Below are positions 1 through 9,195 of a stretch of DNA of 64,000 bases, piece by piece. The notes under the pieces are model-generated. The model made no database searches, had not been told where the DNA came from, and saw only the letters and a list, made by a program, of their open reading frames with translations. This stretch comes from Saltatorellus ferox (GTDB lineage Bacteria; Planctomycetota; UBA1135; GCA-002686595): positions 372,001 to 436,000 of the forward strand of contig CP036434.1 in the NCBI GenBank assembly GCA_007751475.1, in the 5' to 3' direction. Position 1 is the stretch's first letter. Every line of letters begins with the position of its first letter. The position numbers and the translations under genes are program-made.

Positions 1-1
1 G

Positions 2-2578
2 CACAGGGATATCAAGCCCGACAACGTTCTCGTCGTCGCGGACTCCGGTCAGCCCAAGCTCCTGGACTTCGGCATCGCCGCCATGGAGGAGATGGACGGC
101 GCGTTTCGTCCCACCGCCGATGGAGAGCTTCTCGGGACCGTGGCTTACATGGCGCCGGAGCAGGCGCGTCGCTCGCTGGGCGCCGTCGGCCCACCCACCG
201 ACGTCTACAGCCTGGGCGCGCTCGCCTTCGAGCTGCTCGCGCATCGGCCGCTTCGTCAGGTGGCGGGGCTCAGCATCACGCAGGCGCTGGGCGAGGTCGC
301 GGGGCGCGACGCCCCTCGGCTCAGCGGGCTCGGCCTCGGCGTGCCGCGGGACCTCGCCACCATCCTCGAGAAGTGCCTGGCCCTGGCTCCCAGGGGGCGC
401 TATTCGAGCGCCAGCGCCCTCGCCGCGGATCTCCGACGCTTCCTGGAGGACCGCCCGATCCTGGCGAGGCCTCCGTCGTGGATGGATCGCAGCGTCAAGT
501 TCACGAAGCGGCACTCCATTCTGGTCGCCGGTGCGGTGGCGACCACTCTTTCGCTCGCCACGGGCCTCTGGACGACTCTGCGCCAGGCGAAGCTCGCGGA
601 GGCATTGCGGGACTCCTCGCGGCGCGAACTCTACGCCGCCCAGATGGTCCTGGCGACCGGTCAGGCCATCGATCCTGCCACCAGCAGCGAGGTCGCGGCG
701 AGCGTCGATCGCTGGCGAGAGGAGACCGTGCGGACGACGCCGGACGGACGTCCCGGCTGGGAGTGGCTTCTGCTCGACAGTCTTCGGCGGGAGAGGGTGA
801 TCGAGCTGGATCTGGCGGGATTACCGCTCCCCATCGCCTGGGATCCGAGCGGGGACCGCATCGCCGTCGGCTTCTCGACGGGACTCGCCATCCATGATCC
901 CTCCACGGGAGAGGAGCTGGCGATCGTTTCGGTCTCCGACAGCCAGACACCGAGCACGCTCATCACGACCGTGGAGTGGGATCCGTACCGGCATGACCGC
1001 GTTTTCGCCGCGGGCGTCGGAGCCGTGGCCGCATGGGACGTCGGTTCGGAGGAGCTGCAGTGGAAGCTGGACACGGACTTCTGCGGATCGCTCGCGCCTC
1101 TTCCCGACGGCCGCCTGCTCGCGGCCGGGTCCGAGGGGTCGATGCGGGTACTCGACGGCGATTCCGGCGAGGTGCTCGACACCTGGCCGGGCCCGTACGA
1201 CGAGATGCACTCGCTCGACCTGCATGCGCTGAGCCAGCGGCTGCTTCTCGCCCAGAGCGATGGCTCGTCCGCCGTGCTCGACCTCGTCACCATGGAGCCC
1301 GTGCCCGGGAGGATTCCCTGGGAAGCCTCACTGACGTGCCTTCGCTGGCATCCGGACGGCGCCCGTTTCGCCGCCGCGTCCGAGATGGGCGTCGTCGTCG
1401 CCCAGGCCGAGCCCTGGGAGATACTGCACGAGTGGAATGCTCACGAGGAAACCACGTTCGCCGTCGATTGGAGCGCCGATGGCTCCCTGCTGGCCTCTGC
1501 TTCCGGCGATCGAACCGTCCGTGTCCTCGACGGTGAATCCGGCCAACTCCTCGGCTCGTTCGTCGGGCACGGTCATGTGGTCCGCGACGCTCGTTTCAGC
1601 CCTGCGGATCGCCGGATCGCTTCCGTTGGCGCCTATGGCAAGGTGCTCGTCTGGGATGCCGATGAGCCAGATGCAATCCGAACCTGGCTGCCTCCGGATC
1701 TGGAGCCGGTCCACGAAGGCCTGAGGCTGGAATGGAAGCCACAGACCGGAACGATCATCGCGATGGACTCGCGCCATCTGCTGGAGTGGGACGGGGTGGC
1801 CGGGGGCCGTTCCCGTCTGGTTCGTGAGCTGGGGCGAGCTTTCGAAAGCGCCGACGGTGGCTGGGTCTTCGTCCACGGTACAGACGGAGCCCATGGGATT
1901 CGTGATCGCGCGGGCAAGGTCGCGCTGACCTTCGACAACCCCGGCCACGACCCGTTCTTGCAAGGGGCCTGGCACCCGACGCGGCCCCACTTTCTGGCCG
2001 CACTCTCCGGCGGTGTCTACCTCTTTCGCATGGATGAGAAGATCGACGCTCAGCCCCGGCGAATCGCTCCCATGGGCGTACAGGTCCATCGGGTCAAATG
2101 GTCACGCGACGGAGAAGCCGTGGCCATCGCAACTCTCGCGAGACAGGTGAAGGGTCTCCGCGTTCCCTCCGGGGAGTGCCTCTTCGATCTAGAACTCGAA
2201 GTGCCGATCAACGTTCATGGCCTCGACTGGAGCCCCGATGGATCGTCTGTCGTTCTGGGCGCATCGGACGGCACCCTACGCATTCGAAGTGCGCGCGGGG
2301 ATGACGTCGCGGGCAGCACAGAGCGCCTCTTTCGCGGTCATTCCCGCGAGGTCGACGGCCTTGCGTGGCACCCGGACGGATCGCGGATCGCTTCGGCGAG
2401 TCGCGATGGAACCGTCAAGTTGTGGGACCCGTCGACGGGTCTGATGATGGCGAGCTTCAAGTGCCGGTCGAGGCCCACCGACGTGGCCTGGATCCGCGGC
2501 GGGGCCGCGCTCGTGGCTGTCGACATTGAGGGCCGCCTCTACACCTACGACGCCACGCGTGGAATCGAGCGACTGTAG
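2..2578 (+). CDS. Ser/Thr protein kinase with WD40 repeats, 5'-truncated by the window edge
   Basis: The reading frame is open from base 2. It begins inside the kinase catalytic loop (HRDIKPDNVL), followed by the DFG motif (LLDFGIA) and the APE segment (AYMAPEQARR), so the N-lobe lies upstream of the window. A single membrane span (around bases 520-580, ILVAGAVATTLSLATGLW) separates the cytoplasmic kinase from a long C-terminal part with WD40-type beta-propeller repeats, for example the blades ending in GDRTVRVLDGESG and RDGTVKLWDPSTG. This is the usual planctomycete plan of a Hanks-type kinase with an extracytoplasmic propeller. An ECF sigma gene follows 107 bp downstream on the same strand, which suggests the pair forms one signalling unit. 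The substrate is not visible from the sequence. Confidence 0.93.
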   Translation, partial: HRDIKPDNVLVVADSGQPKLLDFGIAAMEEMDGAFRPTADGELLGTVAYMAPEQARRSLGAVGPPTDVYSLGALAFELLAHRPLRQVAGLSITQALGEVAGRDAPRLSGLGLGVPRDLATILEKCLALAPRGRYSSASALAADLRRFLEDRPILARPPSWMDRSVKFTKRHSILVAGAVATTLSLATGLWTTLRQAKLAEALRDSSRRELYAAQMVLATGQAIDPATSSEVAASVDRWREETVRTTPDGRPGWEWLLLDSLRRERVIELDLAGLPLPIAWDPSGDRIAVGFSTGLAIHDPSTGEELAIVSVSDSQTPSTLITTVEWDPYRHDRVFAAGVGAVAAWDVGSEELQWKLDTDFCGSLAPLPDGRLLAAGSEGSMRVLDGDSGEVLDTWPGPYDEMHSLDLHALSQRLLLAQSDGSSAVLDLVTMEPVPGRIPWEASLTCLRWHPDGARFAAASEMGVVVAQAEPWEILHEWNAHEETTFAVDWSADGSLLASASGDRTVRVLDGESGQLLGSFVGHGHVVRDARFSPADRRIASVGAYGKVLVWDADEPDAIRTWLPPDLEPVHEGLRLEWKPQTGTIIAMDSRHLLEWDGVAGGRSRLVRELGRAFESADGGWVFVHGTDGAHGIRDRAGKVALTFDNPGHDPFLQGAWHPTRPHFLAALSGGVYLFRMDEKIDAQPRRIAPMGVQVHRVKWSRDGEAVAIATLARQVKGLRVPSGECLFDLELEVPINVHGLDWSPDGSSVVLGASDGTLRIRSARGDDVAGSTERLFRGHSREVDGLAWHPDGSRIASASRDGTVKLWDPSTGLMMASFKCRSRPTDVAWIRGGAALVAVDIEGRLYTYDATRGIERL

Positions 2579-2685
2579 CGAATGCGAGACATGCCTCGTC
2601 TCCCGGGGATCATGGGCCGTTGCCCCGGAGCCGTGATCCGAGGCGGGGTCTCCCCAGCAGCAATCCCCCGCTAGAATCAGCCACC

Positions 2686-3213
2686 ATGGAGCCAGAATCC
2701 CCGAGTCCGACCAACGATCTCTTCCACCTGGTCTACGGGGAGCTTCGTTCGCTCGCGAGGGGCGCGCTCAGCGCGCAGCGGGCGAACCACACGCTCCAAC
2801 CCACGGCGCTCGTCCACGAGGTCTGGCTCAAGCTCGCGAACCGCTTCACGGAGCCGGAGAGTCGCGGCCACTTCCTGGCCGTCGCGTCGAAGGCGATGCG
2901 CCAGGTCCTTCAGGACCACGCGAGGGCCCAGCGCGCCGACAAGCGCGGCCAGCGCGCCATGGGCGTCGAGGTCGACGGGGCTGCTGGCGGGGTCACTGAC
3001 GGGGCGACCACCGAGTCAGCGGTCGATCTGATCGCCCTCGAGGACGCGCTCTCTCTCCTGGGTGAGCTGAACGAGCGGCACGCGAGGATCGCCGAGCTTC
3101 GGATCCTGGGCGGTCTCACGATGCCCGAAATCGCGGGGGAGGTCGGCGTCTCCCTGCGCACCGTCGAGACGGACTGGACGATCGCCCGTGCGTGGCTTCG
3201 GACGAAGCTGTAG
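2686..3213 (+). CDS. ECF RNA polymerase sigma factor of the planctomycete Sigma70_ECF/TIGR02999 type
   Basis: This is a 175-residue sigma factor that should direct RNA polymerase to a dedicated promoter set. Region 2 starts near residue 12 (LVYGELRSLARG, then TLQPTALVHEVWLKL), the hallmark of the TIGR02999 group. Region 4 is at the C-terminus with the helix-turn-helix LTMPEIAGEVGVSLRTVETD. I chose the ATG at 2686 because upstream in-frame codons (from TTG 2620) are not sigma-like. No anti-sigma gene is adjacent; the preceding kinase is the likely partner, as in described planctomycete kinase-linked ECF groups. The partnership is inferred from position only. It converges on the next gene with a 13-bp gap. 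Confidence 0.9.
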   Translation: MEPESPSPTNDLFHLVYGELRSLARGALSAQRANHTLQPTALVHEVWLKLANRFTEPESRGHFLAVASKAMRQVLQDHARAQRADKRGQRAMGVEVDGAAGGVTDGATTESAVDLIALEDALSLLGELNERHARIAELRILGGLTMPEIAGEVGVSLRTVETDWTIARAWLRTKL

Positions 3214-3226
3214 CTCGCGCGCCCTC

Positions 3227-5017
3227 TCACGCCGAGGGCGGCAGCGCCTCCTGGAGGGCTTCCCGAAGGGCTGCAACGAGTGAACGCACGGAAACGGCCA
3301 TCTGCGAAGGCAGCTCTGCCAGAGACCGCATCGACGAGAGCCGTGCCTCCAGCTCGGTGACCACCTCCACCTTCGGATAGCGCAGGTGCTTTGCATGAAA
3401 CGCCTTTTCAAGTCGACGAGCCAGGTGCTCTTCCTCCGCCAGCTGCGAATGGGCGCCCAGGTCTTCCAGTAGCTGGAAGCCGGCCTCGTCCGCGACGCTT
3501 CGCAGCGCGTCGAGCAACAGCATGGCGGGGAAGAGGTCCTCGATGGTCGCACCTTCCAGGTCGAGCCCGGCCGCATCACCCAGGGTGAGGGAGCGGATCG
3601 TTCCACGAAGCGCTACCTCCGTACGGATCGACCCTTCGAGCTGTTCCTGGCCTGCCAGTCCCGCTGCATCAGAGTCGAACAAGGCCACCACCTGGAGACC
3701 TTGGCGAGCGAGAAACATCGAGACGCCGGCGACCTCGAATGCGCCCCCCGCCGCAATGATGTTGAGCTCCTCGGGGATCGATCGCTCGCCGGACGCCGTC
3801 ACCAGCTCAGCCAGCGCGCGGAGGATGCCAGCATCCGTTGGGCCCTCGACCACGAGGTTCGTTTGATCGATGCGGAAGCTGGATCGCCCTTGCATACCGA
3901 GCGCCGCCATGGGCTTCAGCTCCGTTCCGCGGGCGGGGCGAGCACAGAGGGGTTTCGACTCCTGGTCACTCGGGCCGAGGACCAGCACCTGTTCGGGATG
4001 CTGAAGCTCCACATGAAAGGGAAGTCTGGATGAATAGACCACCGGAATGCCTGCGTCGGAATAACCGAAGAGCGTGGGCCGGAGCTGACGCTTGAGGCCG
4101 CCCTTGAACGCCTTGCCCGGCGCGTCGAGAAGCAGGATCGGAGCCACCTGGGAGCGTGCGTGCGCGGCCGCGATCCGCAGGTCGAGCGTGAGCTGAAGCC
4201 GACGTGCGGGGGGGAGCTTGGCGACGGACTGCGTGCTTCGTCCATTGCGCACCAGGACGCGTAGCTGGTCGCGCTCCTCCGAGATGGCCAGTTCGTGCCG
4301 GAGCCCACGCTCGTGCAGGATGCGGTTCAGTCGAGAAAGGCGAGCGGGAAGATGGGCAACGAGCGCCGCTACTTCTTCGAGCGGTGGGGCATCGTGGCGA
4401 AGCCCGAGAAGTTCTGCCAGGGCGCGCAGTCCCACGTGCTCCGCGCGATCCGAGTCGCCCTCCCAACCGAGGGCGGAATTCTTCATCAGCTCCATCAGGT
4501 CGACTCGATCCGGGAGCATCGATCCGGCCGACGCGTATAGCAGGGAAGGGAACTTATCGAGCACGTGCTGGCGTAGTTCCCCACCCGCTTCCTCCCAGTC
4601 CGGAAGCTGGTTGTTCCCTCCGTGAAGGAAGTGGTGGCTCAGCGCTGCCACCCTGAATTGTCCTTCGTAGGTGCGCCCGACGCGTACACCCACGGCTTCG
4701 GGTCGAAGAATCCCCTCGTTGACCAGTTCGTCTCTTTCGGACGGCGGGAGTTCAAGATCGAGTGCACACACGATCTGGTCTCCGTCCGGCTGAGGCTTGC
4801 GACCCCTTGGCCAGTCGCGCTGGACAGAATAGGGGGAGTGCGCGCGAGGATCGAGGCCCGCGAGTGCCAGCAAGAGGTTCGTCTTGCCCGAGTGCTCGCG
4901 GCCCACCAGCGCGGTGACGCACGACAGGGGCACGAAGCCGCTGTCACGTATGGAGCGATACGTCCAGACGCGAAAGCCGTCCGCGCGGAACGCGTGCTCG
5001 CTGACGATGGATTTCAT
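3227..5017 (-). CDS. OLD-family ATPase with C-terminal TOPRIM nuclease-type domain
   Basis: This 596-residue protein has an N-terminal ABC/SMC-like ATPase with Walker A GREHSGKT (residues 39-46). The Walker B-like segment reads APILLLDAPG, where the usual catalytic Glu after Asp is Ala, and the signature region (LPPARRLQL) is weak. The C-terminal TOPRIM domain keeps its acidic residues: Glu in VVEGPTDA and the DxD pair in ALFDSDAAG. OLD proteins are DNA nucleases with roles in phage defence or repair. The start at 5017 (MKSIVSE) is chosen because the longer frame overlaps the upstream nuclease gene. The gene lies 14 bp downstream of the beta-CASP gene, so the two are probably co-transcribed. 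ATP hydrolysis may be weak; that is an inference from the altered Walker B. Confidence 0.82.
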   Translation of the reverse strand: MKSIVSEHAFRADGFRVWTYRSIRDSGFVPLSCVTALVGREHSGKTNLLLALAGLDPRAHSPYSVQRDWPRGRKPQPDGDQIVCALDLELPPSERDELVNEGILRPEAVGVRVGRTYEGQFRVAALSHHFLHGGNNQLPDWEEAGGELRQHVLDKFPSLLYASAGSMLPDRVDLMELMKNSALGWEGDSDRAEHVGLRALAELLGLRHDAPPLEEVAALVAHLPARLSRLNRILHERGLRHELAISEERDQLRVLVRNGRSTQSVAKLPPARRLQLTLDLRIAAAHARSQVAPILLLDAPGKAFKGGLKRQLRPTLFGYSDAGIPVVYSSRLPFHVELQHPEQVLVLGPSDQESKPLCARPARGTELKPMAALGMQGRSSFRIDQTNLVVEGPTDAGILRALAELVTASGERSIPEELNIIAAGGAFEVAGVSMFLARQGLQVVALFDSDAAGLAGQEQLEGSIRTEVALRGTIRSLTLGDAAGLDLEGATIEDLFPAMLLLDALRSVADEAGFQLLEDLGAHSQLAEEEHLARRLEKAFHAKHLRYPKVEVVTELEARLSSMRSLAELPSQMAVSVRSLVAALREALQEALPPSA

Positions 5018-5031
5018 GCAGAAAGGAGATC

Positions 5032-6387
5032 CTACGCGAGCGAGATCGTTTCTCCCGCATCCGCCACACGGGCGTTCATCTTCAGGTCCTCGCCAATGCG
5101 CTTGCGAAGCGAGTCCAGGGACTCCGGCTCGCCGTGGACGAGCACCACGCCCCTGGGTGGCGCGGGGATGCGCCCCAGCCACGCGAGCAGTTCCTTTTGG
5201 TCGGCATGGGCCGAGAGAATCGACGTTTGGTGAACCTCCGCCTCGATGAGCAGGTACTTGCCGTGGACCCTGAGCTCCCGCTCTCCGTTCACGAGAGCCG
5301 CTCCGCGCGTCCCGGGGGCCTGGAAGCCCGGCAGCAGGATCAGGTTGTTTCGATGGGGTCCGAAGACCTTCAGATGGTGGAGCACGCGCCCGCCGCTCAG
5401 CATGCCGGCGGCCGAGATGATGATGCGCGCAGCGCCTGGCTGGTCCAGGGCCTTGGAATCATCTCGCGAGCGTGAGAACGAGGCGACCGCGTAGCCGGCC
5501 TTGCACTGCTGCTCGTCCAGGCAGTACTCGTCCGCGTGCCGTGTGTAGACCTCGGTCACGCGGTCAGCCATCGGGCTGTCGACGTGGACCGGCACACGGG
5601 GCAGGCGCCCGGACTCGAACAGCTCATGCAGGATGTAGAGCAGCGCCTGCGTTCGACCGACCGCGAACGCGGGGACCAGGGCGACGCCGCCGCGCTCGAG
5701 ACACTGACGAAGTGGTTCGGCAATCTCTTCGAGCGGATCGAGGTTCTCCTGAACGCGGTCTCCGTAGGTCGACTCCATCACGACCCAGTCCGCGGCAGGC
5801 GGCGGCTCCGGCGGGCGCATCAGCACATCGTGATCGCGGCCAAGATCGCCTGAGAAGAGCACCTTCGTCTGGCCGTCGGAGAGGAGCACGCTCGAAGCGC
5901 CGAGGATGTGCCCGGCCTCGGAGAAGGTCGCCACGAAACCGCCGATCCTGGTCTCTTGGTGGCGCTCGACGACGTGCCAGTGCTCGTTCACGTTCTCCGC
6001 GTCTTCGACCGTGTAGAGGGGAAGCGCGGGCTCGTGTTTCGTCGTCTGAGTCTTGTTGGCGAAGCGCGCGTCCGCCTCGTGGATATGGGCGCTGTCGAGC
6101 AGCAGGATCTCGCACAGCTCGCGCGTGCCCTGGGTCGTGTAGATGCGCCCCTTGAAACCATCGCGCACGAGGGCCGGAAGGTAGCCAGAGTGGTCCACAT
6201 GGGCGTGGGTCAGGATCACGGCGTCCAGACTGGAAGGGTCGAACGGAAGCGGCTTCCAGTTGCGCTCGCGCAGAACCTTGTACCCCTGGAAAAGGCCACA
6301 GTCGACGAGGACACGCGAGCCGTTCGACTCGACGAGGTGCCGGGAACCGGTGACGGTGCCTGCCGCGCCGAGAAAGGTGATGTCCAT
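5032..6387 (-). CDS. beta-CASP metallo-beta-lactamase fold RNase (COG1236-like)
   Basis: This 451-residue protein begins directly with the MBL fold (DITFLGAAGTVTGSRHLV), has the metal-binding motif HAHVDHSG at residues 61-68, and continues with further metal-ligand histidines and the beta-CASP cap, including the typical AAGMLSGGRVLHHL segment and a late His in the HGEPESL region. Family members are RNA endo/exonucleases related to CPSF73/Ysh1; a DNA substrate cannot be excluded. It sits between a UbiB-like kinase gene (25 bp upstream) and the OLD-type gene (14 bp downstream), forming a tight minus-strand run. Full family length with no frameshift. The cellular substrate is unknown. Confidence 0.9.
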   Translation of the reverse strand: MDITFLGAAGTVTGSRHLVESNGSRVLVDCGLFQGYKVLRERNWKPLPFDPSSLDAVILTHAHVDHSGYLPALVRDGFKGRIYTTQGTRELCEILLLDSAHIHEADARFANKTQTTKHEPALPLYTVEDAENVNEHWHVVERHQETRIGGFVATFSEAGHILGASSVLLSDGQTKVLFSGDLGRDHDVLMRPPEPPPAADWVVMESTYGDRVQENLDPLEEIAEPLRQCLERGGVALVPAFAVGRTQALLYILHELFESGRLPRVPVHVDSPMADRVTEVYTRHADEYCLDEQQCKAGYAVASFSRSRDDSKALDQPGAARIIISAAGMLSGGRVLHHLKVFGPHRNNLILLPGFQAPGTRGAALVNGERELRVHGKYLLIEAEVHQTSILSAHADQKELLAWLGRIPAPPRGVVLVHGEPESLDSLRKRIGEDLKMNARVADAGETISLA

Positions 6388-6412
6388 GGTTCGAAAGCGA
6401 TCTGCGTGAACG

Positions 6413-8059
6413 CTACTTGTGGTTTCGGAGCTGGTAGAGAAGACGGAGGCCGTGGGCGAGCGCGAGGAACGTCGCGGTCACCCCGACAACGGGGACGCCC
6501 AGCACCACGGGCGGTGCCTTGAGGGCCCAGAGGACGGATCCGCCAAGGAGCATCGCCGCACAAAGGATGCCTGAGACAAGACGGTTGACGGTCGCCTCCA
6601 GACCCGAATGAACGAGGTCGAGCCGGAGTTGTCCGTGCTCGAAGCGGCGGCTCACATGGTCCAGCAGTCGGGGCAGGCGTTCTCCGAGCCGAATCCAATC
6701 ACGGGTGGTGGAAATCGTCTGCCGCAGGCGCGCTCTTGGGCTGGCGCGCTGGCGGATGATATCCTCCCCATAGGGGCGCAGAATCTCCATCATCGAGACG
6801 CGTCGATCGAGGGAGCGCGCCGTACCTTCGAGCATGACCAGGACCTTGATCAGCATCGAGATCGTGGCTGGCAGGAGGATGCGGTGTCTTCTCAGAAGCG
6901 CCGTGAAGTCCCCAAGGACCACCGTGGTGCTGATCTCTTCGATCGGGATGCCGGCGACTTCCGCTTGCAGCTCCGCCATATCTCGTCGAAGGCGCTGGCG
7001 ATCCACGGTCGAAGGAAGCGTCGCGATCGCGTCGATGGCGCGTTCGAGATCGTCCTGGCTCTCGTGCACGAAGGCGAGAAGCAGATCGATCAGATGGTCG
7101 CGCAGTCCTTGGTCGAGGAAACCCACCATTCCGAAGTCCACGAGCGCGATCCGCCCGTCGGGCTGAACCAGGACGTTCCCGGGGTGAGGATCTGCGTGAA
7201 ACGCGCCCTCGACGAAGATCATGTCGAGGAAGACCCGGGCGCCGTCCACCGCGAGGCGCGTTCGATCGTGGCCGTCCTCCACGAGCCTCTCCTTCTCACC
7301 GATGGAGTAGCCTTTCACGTACTCCATGGTGAGGACTCGCTCCGAGCAAAGCTCCGGAAAGGTCGCAGGGATGGTGACGGACGGATCGTCCGCGAACGCG
7401 CGGCGGAACCGCTCCAGGCTGCGGCGTTCTCGCCGAAAGTCCAGCTCCGCTCGTAGCGTTCGGCGAACCTCCTCGGCCACGACGCCGAGCTGGTAGGACC
7501 GAAGACCCTCGTCGTACTGGTCGAGGAGGTGGGCGAGGCTCTCGATCACGTCGAAGTCCACCTCGACCCGCGCAGCGATGCCCGGGTGTTGCACCTTGAC
7601 GATCACCTCGCGCCCGTCGAAGAGCCGCGCCGCGTGGACCTGGCCGATCGATGCGGAAGCGAGCGGCACTGGGTCGAACGAAGAGAAGAGCTGCCCCAGT
7701 GGGGCGTCTAGCTCGGACTCGATCAGGGCCTGGATGTCCTCAAAAGCATCGGGCGGCGTCCCTGAGCGCAGCAGGGCGAGTTCTTCCGCGATGTCAGGAG
7801 AGATCACGTCAGGGCGTGTGCTCAGAATCTGTGCCACCTTGATGAACGTGGGACCGAGCTCCTCACAGGCGAGGCGCGCCCGCTTGCCCGGGGACATGGA
7901 CGCAAGCTCCGCAACGTCCTCGTGGTGCAGCCAGCGCTTCAAGAAGCCCGGCTCGATTCGTTCGAGCCGGTCGGCCAGGCCATAGCGGACCAGGGTGGCG
8001 ACAATCTCGACGAAGCGCGTCCCGCCTCTACGGAACTGGGGGAGGCTGGTGAGGAGCAT
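6413..8059 (-). CDS. ABC1/UbiB-family atypical protein kinase-like protein
   Basis: The 548-residue protein has the UbiB-like kinase core: the N-terminal signature near residues 69-84 (LGPTFIKVAQILSTRPD), nucleotide-binding Lys in VIVKVQHPGI, and the catalytic/metal segment AFHADPHPGNVLV followed by IALVDFGMVG. Two C-terminal hydrophobic helices (about residues 495-540) anchor it to the membrane, as in UbiB/COQ8. The family supports ubiquinone or other isoprenoid lipid metabolism. The diagnostic KxGQ motif reads KVAQ (residues 74-77), with Gly replaced by Ala. No quinone biosynthesis gene is nearby. Two CBS-domain genes precede it, with a 29-bp gap, suggesting an operon sensitive to nucleotide state. 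Confidence 0.9.
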   Translation of the reverse strand: MLLTSLPQFRRGGTRFVEIVATLVRYGLADRLERIEPGFLKRWLHHEDVAELASMSPGKRARLACEELGPTFIKVAQILSTRPDVISPDIAEELALLRSGTPPDAFEDIQALIESELDAPLGQLFSSFDPVPLASASIGQVHAARLFDGREVIVKVQHPGIAARVEVDFDVIESLAHLLDQYDEGLRSYQLGVVAEEVRRTLRAELDFRRERRSLERFRRAFADDPSVTIPATFPELCSERVLTMEYVKGYSIGEKERLVEDGHDRTRLAVDGARVFLDMIFVEGAFHADPHPGNVLVQPDGRIALVDFGMVGFLDQGLRDHLIDLLLAFVHESQDDLERAIDAIATLPSTVDRQRLRRDMAELQAEVAGIPIEEISTTVVLGDFTALLRRHRILLPATISMLIKVLVMLEGTARSLDRRVSMMEILRPYGEDIIRQRASPRARLRQTISTTRDWIRLGERLPRLLDHVSRRFEHGQLRLDLVHSGLEATVNRLVSGILCAAMLLGGSVLWALKAPPVVLGVPVVGVTATFLALAHGLRLLYQLRNHK

Positions 8060-8088
8060 GCAGCGAGTATGCGGAACGCACCCCCTTT

Positions 8089-8685
8089 TCAGGTGGGGTG
8101 GTTCTGCTTCCCTCGCTCGGATTGGCCCCTGGCGAGGCCCGACCGCAGCTTGTGGATGGCGTCCATCATGGTCGCGCAGGAGACTCCGTCCGATTCGTCC
8201 AGGCGATCGGTCACGTCGAGGTGGCGCTGGAGGTCGTCGAGCAGCGCGGCGGCCGGGCGCAGTGCGCCATGGAAGCGCCCAGGCTGCGCCGTCTCCGAAA
8301 GCGAGGAAAGCACGTCGGCGATCCAGCGGAGTTCGTCGTCGGCCGTGACGAGCGCTGTCGGATGTCCGGCGGCGTCCACGATTGGTAGGCGGCGCGCGGC
8401 CCCCTTGCGAATGGCCTCCACGTGAGCACGCGGTTCGTTCTGCTCGGCGATCGTGCGGAGCGGCGCGGTCATCGCTCGCTCCACGGTGCTGGAGTCAGGA
8501 TCACGATCCGTGGCCACGGCGCGGATACACAGGTCACGGTCCGTCACGATTCCAATGGCCCTGCCGGTAGGGTCCACCACCACGAGGCTTCCCACGCTTC
8601 GGTTGGCCATCTCGGTGGCCGCCTGCCGCAGCGTGGCGGAGGCTTGAATGGTGGCCACGTCGCGATCGTTCATCAGGTGCTGCAT
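8089..8685 (-). CDS. CBS-domain protein with helical C-terminal extension
   Basis: This 198-residue protein has a tandem CBS pair: the first (about residues 1-60) contains NRSVGSLVVVDPTGRAIGIVTDRDL and the second (about 65-125) RRLPIVDAAGHPTALVTADD. CBS pairs bind adenosyl ligands and regulate partner proteins. The last 70 residues are predicted helical with no recognised catalytic motif. The start is the ATG at 8685; an alternative ATG lies four codons later. It lies between another CBS gene and the ABC1 kinase gene on the same strand. The partner is unknown; regulation of the neighbouring kinase is an inference from position. Confidence 0.85.
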   Translation of the reverse strand: MQHLMNDRDVATIQASATLRQAATEMANRSVGSLVVVDPTGRAIGIVTDRDLCIRAVATDRDPDSSTVERAMTAPLRTIAEQNEPRAHVEAIRKGAARRLPIVDAAGHPTALVTADDELRWIADVLSSLSETAQPGRFHGALRPAAALLDDLQRHLDVTDRLDESDGVSCATMMDAIHKLRSGLARGQSERGKQNHPT

Positions 8686-8715
8686 CGTCCGGTTCTCGCA
8701 GAAGCGGGGTGTGGT

Positions 8716-9195
8716 TTATTCGGTGCCCAGGTTCGATGGAGCACCGCCCCGGGGGTCGCGCTCCTCGGAGAGCCCGCGCTCGATGCCCTCGGCCAGCGTC
8801 CTGAGGATGGTGGCGGTGAACGTGAGGACGGTGTCCGAGGAGAGGATGCCGACGAGCGTCCCCTTCATCGAGACGAGTCCCACCCGCCGGACGCAGTGCT
8901 CGCCGAAGAAGCGTGCGGCCTCCTCGATGGAGACGTTCGCGGGGAGTGTAAGCAACGGCATGGACGCCGCTTCGCGAACGGACGGCAGCGGCGTGCCCTC
9001 CGCTCTGAGGAGCCCCGCAAGCGCCACGTCCCGATCGGTGATCAGGCCGACGGGCTCCCCGTCGACGTCGACCACGAGCGAACCGACATGGGACTGGGCC
9101 ATGAGGCGTGCAGCTGCATCCAGCGTGGCCTCGGCGCCGATACGGATGGGCGCGGAAGCGAGGTCGATGATCTTCTGATGCTCGAGAGCGGTCAT
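8716..9195 (-). CDS. CBS-domain protein
   Basis: The protein has 159 residues and is almost entirely a CBS pair. CBS1 includes AQSHVGSLVVDVDGEPVGLI with TDRDVALAGL, and CBS2 includes FGEHCVRRVGLVSMKGTLVG. It is the first gene of the minus-strand run reaching to the OLD-type ATPase and lies 30 bp upstream of the second CBS gene. Ligand and partner cannot be read from the sequence. No signal peptide or membrane segment is present, so it should be cytoplasmic. Confidence 0.85.
   Translation of the reverse strand: MTALEHQKIIDLASAPIRIGAEATLDAAARLMAQSHVGSLVVDVDGEPVGLITDRDVALAGLLRAEGTPLPSVREAASMPLLTLPANVSIEEAARFFGEHCVRRVGLVSMKGTLVGILSSDTVLTFTATILRTLAEGIERGLSEERDPRGGAPSNLGTE

Noticed and set aside
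3227..5017. Gabija-type defence system (GajA-like OLD protein)
   Set aside because: No GajB-like UvrD helicase is adjacent, so the name is not justified.
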